Position numbers and translations under genes: made by a program. The notes below the pieces were generated by a model. That model was not told the DNA's origin. It searched no databases and saw only the letters and a program-made list of their open reading frames with translations. A stretch of DNA of 64,000 nucleotides from positions 1 to 64,000 of the forward strand of contig CALAJK010000027.1 in the NCBI GenBank assembly GCA_937922795.1, written 5' to 3'. This DNA is from an uncultured Anaerolineae bacterium (GTDB lineage Bacteria > Chloroflexota > Anaerolineae > Aggregatilineales > Phototrophicaceae). Positions 28,034 to 36,310 of the stretch are shown here, one piece after another (position 1 is the stretch's first letter; each line of letters opens with the position of its first letter).

Positions 28034-28074
28034 AAAAAACAAGCGAGACAGGCATCTATCACACCCTGTCTCGC
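28034..28074 (-). terminator. Rho-independent terminator of ileS
   Basis: On the minus strand, a 10-bp perfect stem GCGAGACAGG/CCTGTCTCGC with a 12-nt loop is followed by TTGTTTTTT. It begins 27 bp after the ileS stop codon and ends 114 bp before the next gene, the second PucR regulator. Confidence 0.92.
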
Positions 28075-28100
28075 TCGTAAGTACTAGGACAATTAGACAA

Positions 28101-31100
28101 TCAGCGGCTGTTGCGCTTGATCCCAACTGACAGCGTCTCGCCATCGAACGCGAAGTCTTGGCAGAAAAAGCCGTCATTTGGTTCTGCCGCTTCCAGCGAC
28201 TCCGACAGAGTTTCAGCGCGGATATAATCAGCGTACTGGGCAATGGCTGCCGCCAGCCGCTCACTGGCCCGGTAGCGCACCACAATCTTATCCGCGATAT
28301 TGAAATCGGCATCCTTGCGCAGCGTCTGCACGCGGCGCACAACTTCTCGCGCCAGACCTTCTTTGACGAGATCATCGGTCAGCGTAGTTTCCAGGGCCGC
28401 TACATAGCCGGCCTCTTGCGCGATGGCGAAACCTTCAGCCGACTGCTGTCGAACTTCGACCTCGTCCGGCAGCACCTCAAACACGACGCCGGCGACCTCG
28501 CCGCTCACCGCCTCCCCTCGCTGAAGCGCCTGCGCCCAACGGCGCACATCCTCTGGAGCGCCTTCCCGCAGCGCCTTCTGCACCAACGGGAAGTCTTTGC
28601 CGAACTTCTTGCCCAGTTTACTGGGCAGCGGGTTCAGAGCATAGCTCACAACCTGATCAGCATTGTCCAACACGTCAACCTGTTTGACGTTCAACTCAGA
28701 GGCGATTAACGAAGCGAACCGGCGAACTGCTTCCTGTTCATCCTGGCTGCGAACAACAAACTGCGCCCGCGCCAGCGGCTGCCGCACGCGCAAATTGGCG
28801 CTTTCACGGGCTGCCCGCCCCAGGCTGACCAGCTTTTCGACCATATCCATCTCGCGCAGCAGCGTTTCGTCAATCAGTTCGGCGTTGAACGTCGGCCAGT
28901 AGACCAAATGGACGCTTTCAGGCTGGCTCGCGTCAACTTCTGCCACTAGACCGCGATAGAGCGCTTCGCTCAGGAACGGCATCGCCGGGGCGATCAGTTT
29001 GCTCACCGTCACCAGGCACTCATACAGGGTGGAATAAGCCCCCAGCTTGTCTGAGTCGTTCTCCGTCTTCCAGAAGCGGCGCCGGCTTAGCCGGACGTAC
29101 CAGTTGCTCAGACGCTCCACGAAAGCCTGCACCGGACGGGTGGCATTGGTCACATCGTAGGTCTCATAGGCCTCGGTGACATCGCGCACCAGCCGATGCA
29201 GTTCCGCCAACACCCATCGGTCAAGCCGATCTCGTTCGCTCACTGGCGGCTGTGGGCTGGCCGGAGTCCAACCATCCAGGTTAGCGTAGGTGACGAAGAA
29301 GCTGTAGGTGTTCCACAGCGTCAGCCAGAACTTGTTGATGACTTCGCCGACCAGATCTTTCGAGAAACGGCGCGGCTCGCCGGGCGGCCCTGACGTATAC
29401 AGATACCAACGGAAGGCGTCAGCGCCGTGCGCGTTCAAGACCTCCCACGGGTCAACGATATTGCCCTTGCTCTTGGACATCTTCTGCCCTTCACCATCCA
29501 GAATATGGCCCAGGCAGATGACGTTCTTGAAACAGATCTTCTCGAACAGCATGGTGCTGATGGCGTGCAGGCTGTAGAACCAGCCGCGAGTCTGGTCGAC
29601 CGCCTCGCAGATGTAGTCTGCCGGGAACTGCTGTGCGAACAGCTCCTGGTTCTTATAGGGGTAGCCCCACTGCGCAACCGGCATCGAGCCGCTGTCGAAC
29701 CACACATCAATGACTTCCGGCACGCGGCGCATGATGCCGCCCTTGCCAGAAGGATTGGGGAACGTGATCTCATCCACATACGGTCGGTGCAGATCTAAAT
29801 CGGACAGATCGCGCCCGGCGAGCTGACTCAATTCCTGCACGCCGCCAACGCACAGCATCTCACCCGTCTGGTCGTCCACCCAGATCGGCAGCGGCGTGCC
29901 CCAGAAGCGTTCGCGCCCCAGCGCCCAATCTTTTAATTCCTCTAACCAGTTGCCGAAGCGCCCATCGCGGATATGCTGCGGCACCCAGTTGATCGTTTGG
30001 TTCAGCGCCACCATCTTATCGCGGTAGGCCGTTGAACGGATGAACCAGGTCTCACGGGCGAAGTACATCAACGGCGTGCTGCAGCGCCAGCAGAACGGAT
30101 AACTGTGCTGATACCGCCCGGCTTTATAGAGCAGACCGCGCTCACGCAGATCGCGCGTCACATCTGGGTCGGCGTCCTTGAACCACATCCCCCGGAATTT
30201 GGTCACGGCATCCACAAAGTGACCATCAGCGTGAATGGTGCGGAGCACTGGCAGGCCAAACTTTTCGCTCACCGCCAGGTCGTCGGCGCCAAAAGCCGGG
30301 GCGATGTGGACGATGCCGGTGCCGTCCTCGGTGCTGACGAAATCGCCAGACACCACATAGGCGTAATCCTGCTGCACCGGCAGAAACGTGTACAGCGGGT
30401 TATAGTGGAGTCCCAGCAGATCTTTGCCCTTGTAGCGTGTGACAATCCGATACTGTCCCGGCTGATTTAGCACCCGCTCAAGCAGATCGGCGGCCAGGAT
30501 CAGGCGCTCAGTGCCTTCGCCATCAGTCAGCGGCCCCTCTACTTCAACGTAGTCGACGTGCTCGCCCACCGCTAACGCCACATTGCCCGGCAGCGTCCAG
30601 GGGGTGGTCGTCCACACCAGGAAATACACGCCTGGCCGATCCCGCAGCGGAAACCGGACGTAGACGCTGGGGTCTTCCACCGTCTCATAACCCTGGGCCA
30701 CCTCGTGACTGCTCAACGGCGTGCCGCAGCGGGTGCAGTACGGGACGACCTTATAGCCCTTGTACAGCAGTTTCTTCTCCCAAAACTGCTTCAGGATCCA
30801 CCATACGCTCTGGATGTAATCGTTCGTGAAGGTGATGTAGGCGTTGTCCAGATCAACCCAGAACGCGATGCGCTCTGTCAGCTTTTCCCAGTCGGTCAGG
30901 TAGCGCAGCACGCTGGAACGACACTTCTCATTGAAGGCCGCAATCCCATATTCTTCGACCTGGCGCTTATTCTGGATGCCCAGTTCGCGCTCAACTTCAA
31001 TTTCGACCGGCAGACCATGTGTGTCCCAGCCGCCAGGGCGCAGACAGTAAAACCCGCGCATTACCTTATAACGCGGGAACATATCCTTGAACGCCCGCGC

Positions 31101-31280
31101 CAATACATGATGACTGCCCGGTTTACCATTGGCGGTCGGCGGACCTTCGTAGAAGATGTAAGCTGGGGCACCCTGGCGCTCTTCCAGGGTGCGGGCAAAA
31201 ATACGCTTTTCACGCCAGAAGTTCAACTGGTCGCGTTCCAACTTCTGGATATCGGCTTTGGCGCTAACGGGTTTAAACAT
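28101..31280 (-). CDS. ileS: Isoleucyl-tRNA synthetase, IleS2-like
   Basis: A 1059-residue class I synthetase. The N-terminal Rossmann core carries GPPTANGKPGSHHVL (the HIGH-motif variant) near residue 47. The CP1 editing domain is near 185-390, and the KMSKS loop is GQKMSKSKGNIVDP near 600. A helical anticodon-binding region follows, then a C-terminal domain (about 900-1059). The HIGH variant with HH and the long C-terminus match the eukaryote-like IleS2 class, known for mupirocin tolerance; that property is inference. It charges tRNA-Ile and edits Val. GGAGAG lies 5 bp before the ATG but is occluded by a leader hairpin. Confidence 0.96.
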   Translation of the reverse strand: MFKPVSAKADIQKLERDQLNFWREKRIFARTLEERQGAPAYIFYEGPPTANGKPGSHHVLARAFKDMFPRYKVMRGFYCLRPGGWDTHGLPVEIEVERELGIQNKRQVEEYGIAAFNEKCRSSVLRYLTDWEKLTERIAFWVDLDNAYITFTNDYIQSVWWILKQFWEKKLLYKGYKVVPYCTRCGTPLSSHEVAQGYETVEDPSVYVRFPLRDRPGVYFLVWTTTPWTLPGNVALAVGEHVDYVEVEGPLTDGEGTERLILAADLLERVLNQPGQYRIVTRYKGKDLLGLHYNPLYTFLPVQQDYAYVVSGDFVSTEDGTGIVHIAPAFGADDLAVSEKFGLPVLRTIHADGHFVDAVTKFRGMWFKDADPDVTRDLRERGLLYKAGRYQHSYPFCWRCSTPLMYFARETWFIRSTAYRDKMVALNQTINWVPQHIRDGRFGNWLEELKDWALGRERFWGTPLPIWVDDQTGEMLCVGGVQELSQLAGRDLSDLDLHRPYVDEITFPNPSGKGGIMRRVPEVIDVWFDSGSMPVAQWGYPYKNQELFAQQFPADYICEAVDQTRGWFYSLHAISTMLFEKICFKNVICLGHILDGEGQKMSKSKGNIVDPWEVLNAHGADAFRWYLYTSGPPGEPRRFSKDLVGEVINKFWLTLWNTYSFFVTYANLDGWTPASPQPPVSERDRLDRWVLAELHRLVRDVTEAYETYDVTNATRPVQAFVERLSNWYVRLSRRRFWKTENDSDKLGAYSTLYECLVTVSKLIAPAMPFLSEALYRGLVAEVDASQPESVHLVYWPTFNAELIDETLLREMDMVEKLVSLGRAARESANLRVRQPLARAQFVVRSQDEQEAVRRFASLIASELNVKQVDVLDNADQVVSYALNPLPSKLGKKFGKDFPLVQKALREGAPEDVRRWAQALQRGEAVSGEVAGVVFEVLPDEVEVRQQSAEGFAIAQEAGYVAALETTLTDDLVKEGLAREVVRRVQTLRKDADFNIADKIVVRYRASERLAAAIAQYADYIRAETLSESLEAAEPNDGFFCQDFAFDGETLSVGIKRNSR

Positions 31281-31284
31281 TGTG

Positions 31285-31320
31285 GCTCTCCATGGCTTGT
31301 TTCGCAGATGCGATCAGAGC
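31285..31320 (-). promoter_or_regulatory. Leader hairpin covering the ileS ribosome-binding site
   Basis: On the minus strand, GCTCT (31320-31316) pairs with AGAGC (31289-31285), which overlaps the Shine-Dalgarno GGAGAG. An inner stem TCGC/GCGA with a 4-nt loop lies between them. Folding this way would hide the ribosome site of ileS, as in translationally controlled synthetase leaders. No biochemical claim is made. Confidence 0.4.
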
Positions 31321-31392
31321 GTGTAAAACTGAATCAACTGACCTCGTCCTGCGAACACACAATCAGCCGTGGGGCGACCACATCCTGTGCCG

Positions 31393-31413
31393 CCGTCACG
31401 GTTCCACCTCCTC
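31393..31413 (-). promoter_or_regulatory. T-box-like motif in the ileS leader
   Basis: The minus strand reads GAGGAGGTGGAACCGTGAC about 115 nt before the ileS start, close to the T-box core GGUGGNACCGCG with one mismatch. Against a true T-box: the downstream complement that should close the antiterminator is missing, and the variable base (A) would pair with a U73 discriminator, whereas tRNA-Ile normally has A73. I could not place a specifier loop. Confidence 0.25.
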
Positions 31414-31522
31414 ACGCTGACTTGACCGTTGCCCAACTGACCGGAAAACGCGGTAATTATGGCTTAAAATATGGCTTTGGGGTAGGGTTCAGATCGAATA
31501 CAGACGCCGCATCCAGCCCAAT

Positions 31523-32014
31523 TTAACGCCCGGCCCACAGCACTTCGCGCTGCAGCCTGAAGCGGGTGCTGGCCCCTTCGGCGTAGCCCGCGCCGATGAA
31601 GGCGCGCCACCGCTGCGCAAAAATTGAAAAGGAAGTCACGCCGGAACACGTCGTCACATACTGAGGGCTGCCGCGCCGCGCCGAATTGAAACGATCCTCG
31701 CACGCGGCAGTGATGCCCTCGCAGTCGCCGCCCTGCGCCAGGAAAAAGCGCACAACATCGCAGGCGCTGGTATCAGTGCCATACAACCATTCGTCCACGC
31801 CATAGTCCTGGCGCTCATAGCGGATGACCTGCGCATCGGCAGGCGCTGGCGGCAGCGGCGGAAAAGCGATGGCATACAACACGCCCACAACTTCCGAGCC
31901 GACAAAAGACGCCAGCGCCAGCCCCGCCATTCCCAGCAGGATGAGCTGCCACGGCAAACGGCGCGGCTGACGCTCTAGAAGCGCGTCATGACTGCCAGAA
32001 CTGTTGGTACTCAA
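31523..32014 (-). CDS. Unrecognised single-pass membrane protein (163 residues)
   Basis: A short cytoplasmic tail precedes one membrane segment (about 22-50, LILLGMAGLALASFVGSEVV). An outside-facing domain of about 110 residues has four cysteines (SACDVV, GDCEG, TAACEDRF, TTCSGV). The start is TTG at 32014, inside the end of the preceding gene (29-bp overlap). The layout (proline-rich junction, strands, an amphipathic segment with VVRFFLAQ, then cysteines) echoes the upstream 167-residue protein, so the pair may be distant paralogues. Last gene of the TPR operon, before ileS. Function unknown. Confidence 0.6.
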   Translation of the reverse strand: MSTNSSGSHDALLERQPRRLPWQLILLGMAGLALASFVGSEVVGVLYAIAFPPLPPAPADAQVIRYERQDYGVDEWLYGTDTSACDVVRFFLAQGGDCEGITAACEDRFNSARRGSPQYVTTCSGVTSFSIFAQRWRAFIGAGYAEGASTRFRLQREVLWAGR

Positions 32015-32489
32015 TGATCGTCATTCCCGCCGTGCCATTGGCCTCAATGCCCGGCTGAATGTTGACGCGGGTGAACTGCGAGGATTGGAAACCAGAACGA
32101 TCAAACATACAGCTATACTGATAGGGGGGCACACCCTTCACACCAGCGTCATACTCCGGAAAATTGCCGACCTGTGGCGCGCGCTTGCACTCGCGCAGTT
32201 CGCGCTCGACATCGGCTGGATAGAATGCATCCATCTTGCGCTGGTAAAAGGCGGCGATCTCCTCTGGCGACACGCCCGGCACCTGGTAAAAGATGGTGCG
32301 CGACGTACTCGAATGCGTACGCTGGCCCCAAGTCACAGCGCCCGGAAAGACCTCGATTTCGAGCGGCACTTGATGTGATGCCCGATCGATGAAGAACGAA
32401 ACGACAGCGGCCGCGATCAACACCGCGCCAATGATGGCGGCGATCACACCGACACGAATGATCGAGATGTTCCCGTCACGACCTAACAT
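31986..32489 (-). CDS. Unrecognised single-pass membrane protein (167 residues)
   Basis: One membrane segment near the N-terminus (about 9-34, IIRVGVIAAIIGAVLIAAAV) anchors a soluble domain of about 130 residues with VSPEEIAAFYQRKMDAFYP, ELRECKR and YQYSCMFD. The segment after the membrane, FPGAVTWGQ, and the helix before the cysteines resemble the neighbouring 163-residue protein. ATG with GGAGG 8 bp upstream, read out of the end of the preceding TPR gene. Function unknown; its place suggests it works with the membrane TPR proteins. Confidence 0.68.
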   Translation of the reverse strand: MLGRDGNISIIRVGVIAAIIGAVLIAAAVVSFFIDRASHQVPLEIEVFPGAVTWGQRTHSSTSRTIFYQVPGVSPEEIAAFYQRKMDAFYPADVERELRECKRAPQVGNFPEYDAGVKGVPPYQYSCMFDRSGFQSSQFTRVNIQPGIEANGTAGMTIIEYQQFWQS

Positions 32490-32492
32490 CCT

Positions 32493-33293
32493 TTATGCCT
32501 CCTCGACAAGGGACTGCATCTGGCGAACATCGTCCGCCAGCGCCTGGCCATACGGCGTCTGCGCAAATCGAATCGCGCTTTCTTTCCAGAATGGCAACCC
32601 ATTTTCAATGCTGTCTCGCTTTGGAACAGCGCCAGACCCCAAGCGATAGAGCAGATATTCAACCATCAACCGCCGATACGGCTCGTATACGGCATCACGA
32701 TTTGACTTCAGCAGCGCAGCAGCCTCGTCGACCAACCCGTGACGGTACAGCGCTTCCGCCAGGTCAACTTGAACAGCCGGCGCTGCGCCCATTTCCACAG
32801 CCTGGCGCAGAAACCGAACTGACTCCGCATACTGACCGCTTACTAGCAGTGTACGGCCAAAACCGTATAGAGGAAAGGGGTCAAAAGGTCTTAATTCTAC
32901 AGCTTTTGTTAAGATTCGCAGGCTCTCATCCAGGCGTCCAACCTGGCGGTAGGTGTTGCCCAACAGCGTCAGCGTCCGCACATTGGCTCGCCCAGCGGCT
33001 GCCGTTGGCTCCAATATCGCCAAAGCACCCTCTAGATCCCCCGCCAGATACAGCCGCTGCGCTTTGGTGAAAGGCGTCACCATAGTGCGGTTCGCCCACA
33101 TGAAGATCGCCTGAATGACGAAAATGAGGCCGACGAATCCGATCAGAATCGGCTGCCGCTGGTCAGGAGGAGCCAGGATTCCCGCCAGCAGCGTCAGCGC
33201 TAGCAGCGCGAACGCCAGCCCTAGCGCGATCTGCGCCGAGCGTTCCCAGGTTTGAAATGGACGCAAGAGCAGCGCGGTGAACCGCCCCATCAC
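32493..33293 (-). CDS. Membrane-anchored TPR protein (266 residues)
   Basis: Two hydrophobic segments near 18-40 and 47-67 are followed by a soluble region with tetratricopeptide repeats at about 75-215 (LYLAGDLEGALAILEP, LTLLGNTYRQVGRLDESLRI, FPLYGFGRTLLVSGQYAESV, EALYRHGLVDEAAALL). TPR domains bind partner proteins. It is third in a tightly packed five-gene minus-strand operon, separated by 3 bp from both neighbours. The partner is unknown. Confidence 0.78.
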   Translation of the reverse strand: MMGRFTALLLRPFQTWERSAQIALGLAFALLALTLLAGILAPPDQRQPILIGFVGLIFVIQAIFMWANRTMVTPFTKAQRLYLAGDLEGALAILEPTAAAGRANVRTLTLLGNTYRQVGRLDESLRILTKAVELRPFDPFPLYGFGRTLLVSGQYAESVRFLRQAVEMGAAPAVQVDLAEALYRHGLVDEAAALLKSNRDAVYEPYRRLMVEYLLYRLGSGAVPKRDSIENGLPFWKESAIRFAQTPYGQALADDVRQMQSLVEEA

Positions 33294-33296
33294 CCT

Positions 33297-34169
33297 TCAC
33301 CCTAGGTTAGCAGCGTCAGCCTGCGTCAAAGCCTGCTCAATCGCTTGGATTTCGTAGCGCAGCGCCTGGCCATAAGCCGTGCCTTCCAGCGCCGCCAGGC
33401 TGGAGCGCCAGGGGATCAACCCTTCGCGAGCGCTCATCATCCGAGCAGCCGCCTGAGCTGCTTCGGCGGCGTCACCAGCCTGCTGGTAAGCCTGAGCCAG
33501 ATGATAGTAGACGCGGACGGCATGCATGGCCGGCATCGGATGCTGGGCTGCTCGTTTGAAAGACTCCAGCGCCCCGCGCGTGTCGCCCGCAAATCGCTGC
33601 ACGAAGCCCAGCTCCGCCCAGATCACAGGCTGGTCAGGCTCCAGAGCCGCCGCCTGGGTCAGCGCGCGCGCCGCTTCGTCATACATCGCCTGCAGCCGGT
33701 AACCGTTCGCCAACGTGATGTACGAACCGGGATCCTGGGGAAAAAGCTGTACCGCGCGGTCAGCCGTCGCCTGCGCTTTGCCTAGTTGGCCGGTATAGGC
33801 GTAAGCGCTGGTGAGCAGCATCAGCACTTCAGCCGTTTCTTTGCCTTCTTTAATGGATCGCTCCAGCAGCGGAATAGCTTCGCGAAAGCGGAAGGATTCG
33901 ATCAGGCGATAGGCATCGCCGTATCCTGAACCCTGTTCACGCGACTGCCGCGCTAGCAGCCAACCCACAGACGTAAACCAGATGGCGAACATCAAGGCGG
34001 CTAGACACAGACCGGCCAGGGCGGCCAGGGCGCCTGGCGACGCTGGACGCTCCGGCGCGCTCCACCCGGCGAACAGCTCAACCGCCAACCCGCTGGCGAA
34101 CAGCGCCAGCCCGACAAAAGCCAACGCCAGCGTGCCAAACAAGATGAATGAACGGCCGCGCACGCTCAT
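33297..34169 (-). CDS. Membrane-anchored TPR protein (290 residues)
   Basis: Two membrane segments (about 8-32 and 48-70) precede TPR repeats at about 85-260. These include the lines FREAIPLLERSIKEGKET, LTSAYAYTGQLGKAQATADR, ITLANGYRLQAMYDEAARAL, LGFVQRFAGDTRGALESF and YHLAQAYQQAGDAAEAAQAA. The start overlaps the end of the preceding gene by 4 bp. It is similar in plan to the genes on each side, as if the set arose by duplication. Function unknown. Confidence 0.8.
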   Translation of the reverse strand: MSVRGRSFILFGTLALAFVGLALFASGLAVELFAGWSAPERPASPGALAALAGLCLAALMFAIWFTSVGWLLARQSREQGSGYGDAYRLIESFRFREAIPLLERSIKEGKETAEVLMLLTSAYAYTGQLGKAQATADRAVQLFPQDPGSYITLANGYRLQAMYDEAARALTQAAALEPDQPVIWAELGFVQRFAGDTRGALESFKRAAQHPMPAMHAVRVYYHLAQAYQQAGDAAEAAQAAARMMSAREGLIPWRSSLAALEGTAYGQALRYEIQAIEQALTQADAANLG

Positions 34170-35191
34170 GATGGCTGTCGTTCGACCAAAGTCTGCGGCG
34201 TCAGCGCTCCGGACGCTAATGCCTGCGCCACCTGCACATCTTCCCCCAGCACCGCGCGCAGCGTTTCAGACTGGCTGCTGCCCAGAATCGTCTGCCATTC
34301 TTCTAATCCAGATGGCAGACGCTTCAGAAGCCCAATCTGCGTCTCCGCAGCGCCCCACTCGCCCAACCGAGCATATGCTCGCGCCAGGTAGAGATGAATC
34401 AGCACGCGGTGGCGCTTTTCTTTCACCTTCAATTCAAGCGCACGCTGCAGATGCTCGACGACCGCCTGCGACTGGCCCAAACGATCCTCAATCATTCCTA
34501 GGTTGTAATACGTCACCCAGTCATCAGACGTCAGTTGGTTAGCGCGCTGCGCCGCCTCTAACGCCTGGGCATATTTGCCGGCTTGCAGCAAGACTTCCGC
34601 CAGGCCGTTGAATGCCAGCGCCGAATCGGGTGCTAATTGGGTCATCTTCTGGTAGTCGCGCACAGCGCGATCGAGTTTGCCCCATACGCGCAGCACCTCA
34701 GCGCGAAAGCGGTAATGGTCAGGATTGCGCGGCTCCTCTTTGATGATCTGATCCATCACCTTCACCGCCTCAGCGTACTGGTTCTTGCGCAGATGGCGCA
34801 CCGCTTCACGATAGGCCATCGGCATACGACTGCGTCCCAGCAGCAGCGCCGCGACGATCCAGCCGATCGCGCCGCCGATCAGCACAGCGCTGAGCTGTGG
34901 GGCGATCACCAGCGCGATGAAAACGGCGATCACCGCCGGCAGCAGAATGGCCGCCCACCGACCGCGCTCACCAGGCGTCATCCGGCTCCCGACGATCACC
35001 GCTGCCCCGACCACGAACACCAGCACCAGCGCCGTCTGCGCCGGGCGCACCCAGTCATAGTCATTGACGATCGCGTTCAGCATCAGGCTGAGCAGCCCGG
35101 TGATACCCAACAAAAGCACCAGCCCGCGCGCGCGCTCCGGGCCGAGGAAAATCTGAAACTCGTGAATGGCCTTGCTCACCTTACGGATCAT
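34166..35191 (-). CDS. Membrane-anchored TPR protein (341 residues), first gene of the operon
   Basis: About four hydrophobic segments (roughly 22-42, 50-66, 80-95 and 98-118) are followed by TPR repeats at about 130-300 (HLRKNQYAEAVKVMDQII, FRAEVLRVWGKLDRAVRDY, AFNGLAEVLLQAGKYAQALE, YYNLGMIEDRLGQSQAVVEH, LYLARAYARLGEWGAAETQI). It is the promoter-proximal member of a five-gene operon of membrane proteins that ends before ileS. Repeat-rich cytoplasmic faces suggest a scaffold for a membrane complex; this is inference. Confidence 0.8.
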   Translation of the reverse strand: MIRKVSKAIHEFQIFLGPERARGLVLLLGITGLLSLMLNAIVNDYDWVRPAQTALVLVFVVGAAVIVGSRMTPGERGRWAAILLPAVIAVFIALVIAPQLSAVLIGGAIGWIVAALLLGRSRMPMAYREAVRHLRKNQYAEAVKVMDQIIKEEPRNPDHYRFRAEVLRVWGKLDRAVRDYQKMTQLAPDSALAFNGLAEVLLQAGKYAQALEAAQRANQLTSDDWVTYYNLGMIEDRLGQSQAVVEHLQRALELKVKEKRHRVLIHLYLARAYARLGEWGAAETQIGLLKRLPSGLEEWQTILGSSQSETLRAVLGEDVQVAQALASGALTPQTLVERQPS

Positions 35192-35217
35192 ACTTGCCTT
35201 CGCGCATACTGCACCAG

Positions 35218-35257
35218 ACGCGCAGATCGCCTGCGCGTGACATCTAACAGCATTATA
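35218..35257 (-). promoter_or_regulatory. -10 box and leader hairpin of the membrane TPR operon
   Basis: On the minus strand a perfect TATAAT (35252-35257) lies about 60 bp before the first TPR gene; no good -35 is at the standard distance. Just downstream of the expected start, ACGCGCAG and CTGCGCGT (35218-35238) form a perfect 8-bp stem with a 5-nt loop in the leader. It may stabilise the transcript or control its translation. Confidence 0.5.
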
Positions 35258-35258
35258 C

Positions 35259-35602
35259 CGTTTTCATCCACCAGCGCCTGACCCTCACAATGATCAGATG
35301 CAGCACCATCCGTTGGCTTGGATCAGATCGAGCCGTCTATCCACAGATGTTGAGCCAGTTTGTCCACATGCTGGATTGGATGGGCATATCACGCCTTGCG
35401 CCAGAGCGATAAGTTGACAACAGCTCTTCAGCCGCTGCTGATCGGCGCGCAGCACCTGCGAACGATTTGGCAGACCATGCAGTGACTAAACTCCCGCCGC
35501 TTCGTCTCAGTCGCTGATCGCTGAACTCAGGTTGAAGATGGAGTACTTGCCGCCGACCATGAACTTTTCATGTAGCCCAACGACATGCAGACGGCGCATA
35601 GC
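35259..35602. other. 344-bp gap without a convincing gene
   Basis: Between the TPR operon and the AlaX gene. Two DnaA-box-like 9-mers, CTATCCACA (35337-35345) and TTGTCCACA (35360-35368), each one mismatch from TTATCCACA, lie in the same direction. A 30-codon minus-strand frame (35507-35599) is listed separately. Nothing else was recognised; it may be a decayed gene region. Confidence 0.4.
35507..35599 (-). CDS. Possible 30-residue micro-ORF after the AlaX gene
   Basis: Starting 3 bp beyond the AlaX stop codon, the minus strand reads MRRLHVVGLHEKFMVGGK then YSIFNLSSAISD before a stop. The composition looks protein-like, with alternating hydrophobic residues, but there is no ribosome site other than possible coupling to AlaX. 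It might be a real small gene or the remnant of an older C-terminal extension of AlaX. Confidence 0.2.
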   Translation of the reverse strand: MRRLHVVGLHEKFMVGGKYSIFNLSSAISD

Positions 35603-36310
35603 CTACCCGGTCAGCTCGATATAGATCCGCTTGTTGATGCCGCCTTTGCTCTTGTAGTCGGCGATCCGAATGTGCCCGACCTCGCGCGTATTGGCGACAT
35701 GCGTGCCGCCGTCAGCTTGCAAATCCAGCCCGACGATTTCGACCGTTCGCACCTCTTGAATGCCTTCCGGCAGCAAGTTGATCTTGGTGCGGATCAGGTC
35801 AGGGATCTGGAAAGCTTCGTCACGAGGCAGGATCTTCACCCGCACCTCACGAGCCGCATCCACCTCAGCATTGATGCGCGCTTCGATTTCGCTCACCAGT
35901 TCCTTCTGCAGCCGCTCGAATTCGAAATCCATCCGCCCTTGGAGCGGCTCCATGTTCCCGCCGGTGACGCTGGCCCCGTAATCGCGCCAAACGACGCCGC
36001 ACAGAATATGCATGGCGGTATGCGTGCGCATGAGCTGGTAGCGCCGCTCCCAATCCAGCACGCCTGTCACCACTGCGCCGACCGGCGGCAGATCTCCCTC
36101 GATGCCGTGGACGCCGCCGCGCCCCATCTTGACGACCGGATACGCGCGCTCCCCCAGCAGCAGTTTGCCAACATCGCCGGGCTGACCGCCGCCGCCTGGA
36201 TAGAACGCGGTGCGGTCGAGCAGCACACCGTGCTGTTCATCATCAATGCCGACCACGGTTGCCGTGAACTCGCGCAGATAGCTGTCGGTCTGGTACAGCA
36301 GTTGGGTCAT
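35603..36310 (-). CDS. AlaX-like alanyl-tRNA editing protein
   Basis: A 235-residue free-standing relative of the AlaRS editing domain. It has the N-terminal strand region RTAFYPGGGGQPGDVG, the first zinc/active-site motif HTAMH near residue 96 and, near 197, DGGTHVANTREVG. AlaX proteins hydrolyse mischarged Ser- or Gly-tRNA-Ala. In AlaRS the second metal motif is Cys-x3-His; here Asp replaces the Cys. Length fits the medium AlaXM type. Start at the ATG at 36310, which overlaps the end of the GNAT gene by 4 bp. The three genes from 37256 to 35603 form one minus-strand unit. Confidence 0.85.
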   Translation of the reverse strand: MTQLLYQTDSYLREFTATVVGIDDEQHGVLLDRTAFYPGGGGQPGDVGKLLLGERAYPVVKMGRGGVHGIEGDLPPVGAVVTGVLDWERRYQLMRTHTAMHILCGVVWRDYGASVTGGNMEPLQGRMDFEFERLQKELVSEIEARINAEVDAAREVRVKILPRDEAFQIPDLIRTKINLLPEGIQEVRTVEIVGLDLQADGGTHVANTREVGHIRIADYKSKGGINKRIYIELTG

